A DNA stretch of 39,820 nucleotides, from positions 1 to 39,820 of the forward strand of contig NZ_ADGX01000079.1 of assembly GCF_000177675.1 (NCBI RefSeq), given 5' to 3'. A program made the translations under genes and the position numbers. The stretch's first letter is position 1; each line of letters starts with the position of its first letter. The notes below the pieces were generated by a model. The model was not told where the DNA came from. It was given only the letters and a program-made list of their open reading frames with translations, and ran no database searches. This DNA comes from Parafrankia sp. EUN1f. Lineage in GTDB: Bacteria; Actinomycetota; Actinomycetes; Frankiales; Frankiaceae. Positions 33,310 to 39,820 of this stretch are shown here, in pieces.

Positions 33310-34881
33310 TCAAAGACCGGAACGCAGCCGGCCGCGATACCGCGCGAGCGCGCGGGTCATCCGCCCATGTGTTCGGGCGTCCACCTGGTCGGCGATGTCG
33401 TCGTAGGCCCGCTCCGCCTCCTGCACGAACCGGTCCGAAGCCGCCTGGAACACCGCCAGCGGATCACCACCGGCCTCGGCGGCGTGCTCCGCGTGGCCCA
33501 GCACATCCCAGAACACGCGCTCGGCCGCGGGCCAGTACCGCCCTTCCGCCGCGGCGACCCACGGGCCTGGACCACCGTCGAGACGGGACGGTGCGTGCAG
33601 TCCATCGTCGGTCGGGTCGGCCTGCAGCGCCCAGGCCGCCTTCAACGCCTGCGCCAGGTTCCGACCGACGTGTTCCGCCGCGTCGCGCACACGACCGACC
33701 CCGTAGGCGAAGGCGGGGTCGCGTTCCTGCAGCCAGCGCAGAACCGGCGGGGTGGTCTGGGTGAAGAACTGCCGGTCGCGGGTCTGACCATCCTGATCGA
33801 ACCCGAACACCCGCACCCGCATGCCCGACACCAGTTCGGGTGGCAGGTGCTGCACCGCGCCGAGAACCGCCGGCCGGTGGTGCTGGTCGTCGCTGTCGAG
33901 GAGAAGGGCGTCCAGATCCCGCCATGTCGCGCGCGTGGCGCTCGCGGGCCGTGGATACGGCTCGCCCTTCTTGTTCGTCTGATAGATCAGATAGGGGTCG
34001 AGACCTTCGTTGCCCTTCGCGCGCCAGGCCCAGGTCATGGTGGCGTCAATGACCTGGGCCCCGGAGGGGTCCGGGGTCAGCAGTACGGCGTGCTGGAATC
34101 GGCCCACCAGCACCCGGGCCATCCCCCGCAGCGGCACCGGCCCCCGCAGCGGGTCCCCCAGACTGTCGGCCTCCCACGGCGCCACGTCCACCGCATTCCC
34201 GCGGTCATCGTCCCCACCATCCGGCACCGGAATACCGGCGACCAGCGACTCGAACAGGTTCTCGCCCACCGGGTGGCAGGACAGGCCGCTACGCAACGGC
34301 CCGGCGGCGGTGTTTCCTTCCGACCGGCCCTTCACCGTCCGGGTCGTGCAGCGCCCGGACGGGCCGTAGTAGAGGGTGGCGAGCAGGTGCCACACCCCCT
34401 CCGCGGCGGGAACCGGCCGCGGCGCCAGATCGGTGTGATGACCCAGCCACACCTGGTTGTTCCCCGAGGAACGACCGAACACGACGCGGTTCAGGCCCGA
34501 CGTCGCCGTGCACTCCGTCGCCAGCCGCGGATCCTGCAACCACGGCCTCTCCCGGTCGAACAGATCGAACCGCCCCGGGTACCCGCCGAAGTATTTTTCG
34601 ACGTCGTCCGGGTCGAACCGGCGCCGTTCCAGAACCTTGCTGCGCCGCTCGAGGAATTCCTTCGCCGACAGGTCGTCCTCGTCCAGACCGGTCACCCGCG
34701 CCGCCAGCAACGCGAGGACACGCCACAGGCCAGCCGCCGCCGGCGGCAACGGAACATCGATATCCGTTAACTCATGCGCTCGTATCAGGGCTTCCTGAAG
34801 CCCGACGTTGCCCCGCGCCGTTCGCTCTCGAACGGGTACCCACGGCTGCTTCCGCAGATCGAAGGTGGGACCGGCTACCAC
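33310..34881 (-). CDS. cse1: Cse1/Cas8e, Cascade large subunit
   Basis: A protein of about 523 residues that reads the PAM and recruits Cas3. It begins at FDLRKQPWVPVRERTARGNV, the standard Cse1 opening, and goes on with VGLQEALIRAHELTDIDVPL, YPGRFDLFDRERPWLQDPRL and TTRTVKGRSEGNTAAGPLRS. The C-terminal four-helix bundle is rich in Ala and acidic residues (AAERVFWDVLGHAEHAAEAG). GTG at 34881 is chosen because it puts the family start at residue 5; the frame is open to 35001, so the start is not certain. A 127-base gap separates it from cas3. Confidence 0.95.
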   Translation of the reverse strand: MVAGPTFDLRKQPWVPVRERTARGNVGLQEALIRAHELTDIDVPLPPAAAGLWRVLALLAARVTGLDEDDLSAKEFLERRSKVLERRRFDPDDVEKYFGGYPGRFDLFDRERPWLQDPRLATECTATSGLNRVVFGRSSGNNQVWLGHHTDLAPRPVPAAEGVWHLLATLYYGPSGRCTTRTVKGRSEGNTAAGPLRSGLSCHPVGENLFESLVAGIPVPDGGDDDRGNAVDVAPWEADSLGDPLRGPVPLRGMARVLVGRFQHAVLLTPDPSGAQVIDATMTWAWRAKGNEGLDPYLIYQTNKKGEPYPRPASATRATWRDLDALLLDSDDQHHRPAVLGAVQHLPPELVSGMRVRVFGFDQDGQTRDRQFFTQTTPPVLRWLQERDPAFAYGVGRVRDAAEHVGRNLAQALKAAWALQADPTDDGLHAPSRLDGGPGPWVAAAEGRYWPAAERVFWDVLGHAEHAAEAGGDPLAVFQAASDRFVQEAERAYDDIADQVDARTHGRMTRALARYRGRLRSGL

Positions 34882-35008
34882 TGCCCACTCACATGCAACC
34901 CCCGTTACTCCCCGGCTTTGCAGCCGGCCGCCGACTTCGGTGTCGATGGACGCGACGTTAGCGACCACCACCGACAGAAATGCGTTGCATGGACCTCCCA
35001 CGAACCTC
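34882..35008. other. Gap between cas3 and cse1
   Basis: 127 bases without a gene, the largest gap in the otherwise overlapping cas operon. The size allows a separate promoter for the Cascade and adaptation genes, independent of cas3; I cannot point to clear promoter boxes. Confidence 0.4.
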
Positions 35009-37923
35009 TCAGCCGGTCAAACCGAGGGCCTCATCGAGGGAAAAGACCCGGTTACCTACGGCGACCGGGTGAACGGTGCCGTCGGCGTCGAGGCGGTGTG
35101 GCAGGACAAGCACGTCTCGCAGATGCGGGTTGTCGGCCCAGGAGGCCGGCGGGGCGGTGGTGTCCCGATCGTGACGGCGCCAGGCGCCGTCCCGCAGCGG
35201 GATGCTCTCCGAGAGCACCGCCTTGACCTGCGTTGAGGTGAACCGGCGGTTCGGGCCGGTTCCGGTCACGGGCAGCCGGGTGGTTCGGGCGCGGTCCAGC
35301 CAGCGGGTGCCGTCGTCGTCGACGTAGCAGCAGACCACTCGCACCGATTCGGCTCCCAGCCGGGTGGAGACCACGTCCTCGTCGATCTGCGCCTTCGTGA
35401 GCTCGTGCAGATCGAGAATCTTCGACGGGTTCTTGATCGCGACCGTGGTCGCGATCCCGAACGCCGCCTCGTCGTTCGCGAAGCGCGTGATCTCGTCGTC
35501 GGCCAGGTCCTCGTGGAAGGTCTCGTCGTAGACCTGTTCGACCATCGGCTGCACGTCCTCGGGGATCCGCACCGGCCCGGGGTGGCGGTCGGTGAGCAGC
35601 TCGTAGGTCCGGCGCAGCAACGACGCGTCATACACCGAGGTCCACCGCTTCGGCAGGGCCAGGGTTCCGTCCGAGTCGCGGGGCACCAGCACGACCAGCC
35701 TCGGCCTCCCGCGCGCCCACCGCGGTCGCAGACCTTCCTCGTCGTCGACCTGCGGATGGCGCTGGCAGCGGCCCGCCCGCTGCAGCAGCTGCGCGATCGG
35801 CGCCAGATCACTGACAACCAGATCGAGATCAAGATCGAGGCTTTGTTCCGCTACCTGCGTGGCGACAAGGATCGTGGGCACACGCGGCCGATGAGCGACC
35901 GTACGACCGAACGCCCGCGTCACCTCCGTGGTCAGGGCCTCGCGTCGCCGCGCCGGCATCCGGGCGTGCAGCAGCACCACCCGCGGCTCACCGGCCCGGC
36001 CTGCTCCCTGCCCGCACCACGTCCGCAGGGCGAGGAACGTGCGCTGGGCCTCGGCGACAGTGGTGCACACGACCATCGCGCAACCACCCTCCCGCAGCAC
36101 CGGCGCCAGGACCGCTTCCAAAGCGGCCGTCCGGTCGGCCCCACCCATCACCGGCAGCTCGAGCTCCGCCGCTTGCCCGGCGGGCGCAGCGGACACGTCC
36201 TCGGAGACGGTGGCGACATCGACGAGATCAACCTCGAGGGTGCGTGACTCGACCTCGAACCGACGAGTCGTGATCACCGCGCTGGCCGCGTCGACATAGA
36301 CCCAGCCGGGGTAGGCCACCTCGACGGGCCCGCGGAACGCCTTCCCTCGGGCACCGGTCAGGTAGCCGCGGACCAGCCGCGCGGCGACCTGGCCGGGCAG
36401 GGTCGCCGACAACAGGACCACCGGAACCCGCAACGCGCCCAGCCATGTCAGCAACCGCGCCAACAGGTACTGCATGTACGCGTCGTAGGCGTGCACCTCG
36501 TCAACGACCAGGACCTTGCCCGCCAGACCCAGCATCCGCAGCACGTTGTGCCGCACCGGCAACACCGTCAGCAGCGCCTGATCCACCGTGCCCACCGCCA
36601 TCGGCGCCAACAGGCCCCGCTTGCGGCCCCGCAGCCACGACGTCGCCGCGGTCCGCGACCCGTCACGGTCCCCGCCCGCGGCGCTTCCCCCGCCTGGCCG
36701 CCGCCGGTCAGCACCGGGCCCCGATCGGCGTCCAACCCGCCGGCCGTGTCCTGATAGGCGGCGTTCAGCCAGGCCATCGAATGCAACAACGTCACCGCGA
36801 CGTCCACCGCCGGATCCCGGCGACGTTCCGCGTAGGCCCGCACCCGGCCATACATCTGATCGGACGTGGCCATCGTCGGCAACGTGACGAACATGCCTGA
36901 CGTCCCCGCCGCATCCCCCATCAGCCGTGCGGCATGAAGCGCCGTCTCCGTCTTCCCCATCCCCATCGGCGCCATCACCAACAACAACCCCGGCCCGGTC
37001 ACCAACCCTGGCAGGCTCTCCGCGACGGAACTCTGCAACGCGTTCGGCGGAAAGTCCGGGAACTCGGCCGCGAACGACCCCTCACTCAACGAAAGCCGGC
37101 CCAGCCCGGCTTCCCGCGCCAGTGCGGCCACCTGCCCGGCCGAACTGGCGCGATGCGCACCCAGGTCCAGTTCCGTCACCCCTGGGGGGACCTCACGGAG
37201 CCGATCGAGGAGGAAGTCCTCCTGGCTGACCAGCCAGTCCGCCAACACCACCAGCCCGCAGACGACCGCCGCGCCGGCGACCGTCACCGCCCGCGGCGCC
37301 GCCGGCGGATCGAACACCGCCTGGATCTCCTGCAGCACACCGCGCCGCGCGTGCTCCCACTCCTCGCCGCCCAGCTCCGGGCACGGGACCCGAGGATCGG
37401 CGTGCCGCGCCTGGATGCCGTGGAAACAGCCGTGATGACCGCCCAGCATCTGCGCGACCCGCGCGGCGGACGCATCACCGGCCAGCCCAGGTCCGTACCC
37501 GAGCTCGACCAACATCCGGTGCAGGAACCGCTGAGAGGCCTCATCATGACGGAACCGGGCCGACGCGCCGGCGGTCGTATAGCCCCTCAGCTCGGCAAAC
37601 GCCTCCTCCACCTGCATCTGAAAACCCGGAGTAATCTTGCCGATATCGTGCAACGCGGCCCAGAAAGCAACCAGGCGACCGGCATCCTCCACGGACGTCC
37701 CCAACTCGCGGGCCACCGTGAGCCGCGCGGACTCCGGCACCATGCCACGCCAGAGCACCTCGACCGCCGCACCGGTATCAACCAAATGGCAGACCACTGG
37801 ATACGGCCGTGGCAGCGAACCGAACTTCCCCCAGAGCCTCAGGTCCACACCTTGACGGCCCGCGTCGGCAGCGAAAGCACTTCCATGATCTCCCCCAAGA
37901 TCCATCCTGGGAGCGTAGTTCAT
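35009..37923 (-). pseudogene. cas3: Cas3 helicase-nuclease, one-base frameshift
   Basis: Two overlapping frames together make a full HD-DExH Cas3. The first frame (from 37923) carries the HD nuclease (CHLVDTG with H46/D49, LHDIGKITPG with H92-D93, GGHHGCFHG) and the helicase start with Walker A LLVMAPMGMGKTETALHAAR near residue 316. The second (to 35009) has LRGRKRGLLAPMAVGTVDQA, the DEVH box VLVVDEVHAYDAY, SATLPGQ, and motif VI (QLLQRAGRCQRH). The span is 2,915 nt, one base short of a multiple of three; frames can be joined in the CCCCC run at 36687-36691. With a base restored it gives about 971 residues, normal for the family. Either interference is broken, or this is a sequencing error or recoding site. 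The start may be 37905 instead. Confidence 0.92.
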
Positions 37924-38027
37924 TGCCAGACAGCAACTGCCGGGCGGCATCCGTCGGTCAAGGCGGCGTGGCGTCCGAGGAAACACAACAGATGCAGTAG
38001 GCGGTATAAAAGGCCTGGTCAGTAAGT
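37924..38027 (+). promoter_or_regulatory. Divergent region between cas3 and array 3; leader of array 3
   Basis: 104 bases must hold both the cas operon promoter (minus) and the leader/promoter of array 3 (plus). The right end is richer in A/T (AACACAACAGATGC, GGTATAAAAGG). The last 21 bases (38007-38027) start TAAAAGGCCTGG and end TCAGTAAGT, the same box as before arrays 1 and 2. TATAAA could be a -10 element for pre-crRNA; no clear -35 is assigned. Confidence 0.6.
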
Positions 38028-39820
38028 GTCCTCCCCACGCCCGTGGGGGTGATCCGGGTGGGGACTCGTGGGGCCGGGGCGGCTACCGGTCCTCCCCACG
38101 CCCGTGGGGGTGATCCGAAGAACGCCGTGTTCTATGGCGGTGACGATGCGTCCTCCCCACGCCCGTGGGGGTGATCCGCTGCCCGGCTACTTCGTGGCCG
38201 GGTGGAACTGGTCCTCCCCACGCCCGTGGGGGTGATCCGGATCTCCAGCCGCACCTGGCGGCTGCCGAGCCGTCCTCCCCACGCCCGTGGGGGTGATCCG
38301 CACGCGCTCGACGCCATCACCGGCATCGGCCCGTCCTCCCCACGCCCGTGGGGGTGATCCGCCGCCCTTGATCAGGTCGACGGTCCGGTCGGCGTCCTCC
38401 CCACGCCCGTGGGGGTGATCCGGGCAAGGTTCAGGACCGGCGACTCGCACGCCGGTCCTCCCCACGCCCGTGGGGGTGATCCGTACGAGACCTTGCGCCG
38501 GAACCGTGGCGGAGAGTCCTCCCCACGCCCGTGGGGGTGATCCGTGCCTGCGGCCGGCCGCATCCGCCGGGACGTGGTCCTCCCCACGCCCGTGGGGGTG
38601 ATCCGCAGACGTGGCAGGACGTCCGCAACTCGCTGGTGTCCTCCCCACGCCCGTGGGGGTGATCCGAATCCGTCCATCGGCCTCTACGGGGTGATGCAGT
38701 CCTCCCCACGCCCGTGGGGGTGATCCGCGGAGTACCACACCGAGTTCGGGCGGCACGCGGTCCTCCCCACGCCCGTGGGGGTGATCCGGGGGCGGACGGG
38801 GACGCTGAACCGGTCGCCCAGTCCTCCCCACGCCCGTGGGGGTGATCCGGAGGCCTCGCCGTGGTCATCTCCGTCCCGAACGTCCTCCCCACGCCCGTGG
38901 GGGTGATCCGGGTTCGGGCGATGCGGCCTTGTGCGTTCAGTCGTCCTCCCCACGCCCGTGGGGGTGATCCGTTCGGCACCGGAGCATCTGATTTCGGCGG
39001 CGAGTCCTCCCCACGCCCGTGGGGGTGATCCGGGCAAGCCCAAGGGCCGGACCGCGATGTACGTGTCCTCCCCACGCCCGTGGGGGTGATCCGGGAGTTG
39101 GCCGGCCCGCACGGGCGGATTGTCGGTCCTCCCCACGCCCGTCGGGGTGATCCGCGGACCCCGTAACGGACGACGAAACGGCACCCGTCCTCCCCACGCC
39201 CGTGGGGGTGATCCGGCCTGGCCGCCCTGTACGCCCGGTACTACGAAGTCCTCCCCACGCCCGTGGGGGTGATCCGTCCGCCGATCTGGGTGAGTGCTGT
39301 CATCAGCGGTCCTCCCCACGCCCGTGGGGGTGATCCGTCCACGCTGATCACCAACCTGGCAACCATTGCGTCCTCCCCACGCCCGTGGGGGTGATCCGTT
39401 CGTCTGGGTCGGATCGGTGAACCCCGGGTTGTCCTCCCCACGCCCGTGGGGGTGATCCGGTTTCGGGCCGGCGCAGGCCCGATGGTCACAGGTCCTCCCC
39501 ACGCCCGTGGGGGTGATCCGACGAACTTCCGGAGAGCTTGCTCCGCCGCACTGTCCTCCCCACGCCCGTGGGGGTGATCCGAATGGCGTGACACAGCGCG
39601 CGGCGTCGATGCCGTCCTCCCCACGCCCGTGGGGGTGATCCGCCGCCGAAGCCCAAGAAGCCGCTCGCAGGCCATGTCCTCCCCATGCCCGTGGGGGTGA
39701 TCCGTGGACATCAGCGGGCAGACAAAGGCAGGTGAGGTCCTCCCCACGCCCGTGGGGGTGATCCGGAGGAGGTCACCGGCCAGCCGCCCGCGCAGCCGTC
39801 CTCCCCACGCCCGTGGGGGT
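38028..39820 (+). CRISPR. CRISPR array 3, type I-E, at least 30 repeats, runs off window
   Basis: The 29-base repeat starts GTCCTCCCCACGCCCG and ends TGGGGGTGATCCG, the exact complement of the array 2 repeat. Copies start at 38028 and then every 61 bases to 39614, then 39676, 39737 and 39798, the last one cut by the window end. Spacers are 32 bases, except one of 33 before 39676. Variants are few and lie far from the leader: CGTCGGGG in 39126 and CCCATGCCCG in 39676. The leader is on the left, so transcription runs rightwards, divergent from the cas operon. I found no duplicated spacers by eye. Confidence 0.98.

Noticed and set aside
33274-34770. 498-residue plus-strand frame over cse1
   Set aside because: Antisense shadow; cse1 on the minus strand has clear family motifs.
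38132-39747. Long minus-strand frames across array 3
   Set aside because: Same repeat translations as in array 2; no ribosome sites or family features.

Overview
The window is very GC-rich DNA with many GTG starts, ATGA-overlapping genes, an LAL-type LuxR regulator, ECF sigma machinery and a dense load of IS110, IS256 and IS1380 sequence. This fits a filamentous actinomycete; a Frankia-like genome is my guess, but nothing here fixes the genus.

Layout. (1) 1-10.1 kb: a fragment of an IS110 transposase, a decayed AraC-type regulator, then a small set of genes that looks like specialised metabolism or accessory biochemistry: a 1,108-residue ATP-binding LuxR (LAL) regulator, a GT1-type glycosyltransferase, a Rieske oxygenase alpha subunit and a PH-SHOCT protein. 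A frameshifted IS110 sits between the glycosyltransferase and the oxygenase, and another IS110 relic ends the block. (2) 10.5-12.9 kb: an orphan type I-E CRISPR array (13 repeats) next to the 3' part of a cas2e gene whose 5' part is gone at the end of an IS256-family element; this is the remnant of a second I-E locus. (3) 12.9-23.2 kb: a decay zone with a scrambled copy of a sensor gene, an ECF sigma factor with its membrane partner and a shared upstream element, a frameshifted DUF6941-like gene, a sensor protein without phospho-acceptor His or ATPase domain, a CsbD-like gene and several transposase relics. (4) 23.2-28.4 kb: a CRISPR array of 25 repeats, separated from a two-repeat outlier of the same array by about 3.6 kb that carries a tyrosine recombinase, an HTH protein, a second recombinase-like zinc-finger protein and a free-standing Clp-N protein. 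(5) 28.4-37.9 kb: a complete type I-E cas operon on the minus strand in the order cas3, cse1 (cas8e), cse2, cas7e, cas5e, cas6e, cas1, cas2, with cas3 broken by a one-base frameshift. (6) 38.0 kb to the end: a third array with the same repeat, divergent from the cas operon, at least 30 repeats and running off the window.

How it works together. Cse1, Cse2, Cas7e, Cas5e and Cas6e would build Cascade and process crRNAs from the two flanking arrays. Cas1-Cas2 would add spacers, and Cas3 would degrade targets if its frameshift is an error or is tolerated. All three arrays share a short box directly before the first repeat, which sets their orientation and suggests that one adaptation machinery could serve all of them. 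The recombinase trio inside the old end of array 2, with palindromic sites of recombinase-core geometry just upstream, is the least conventional module here.
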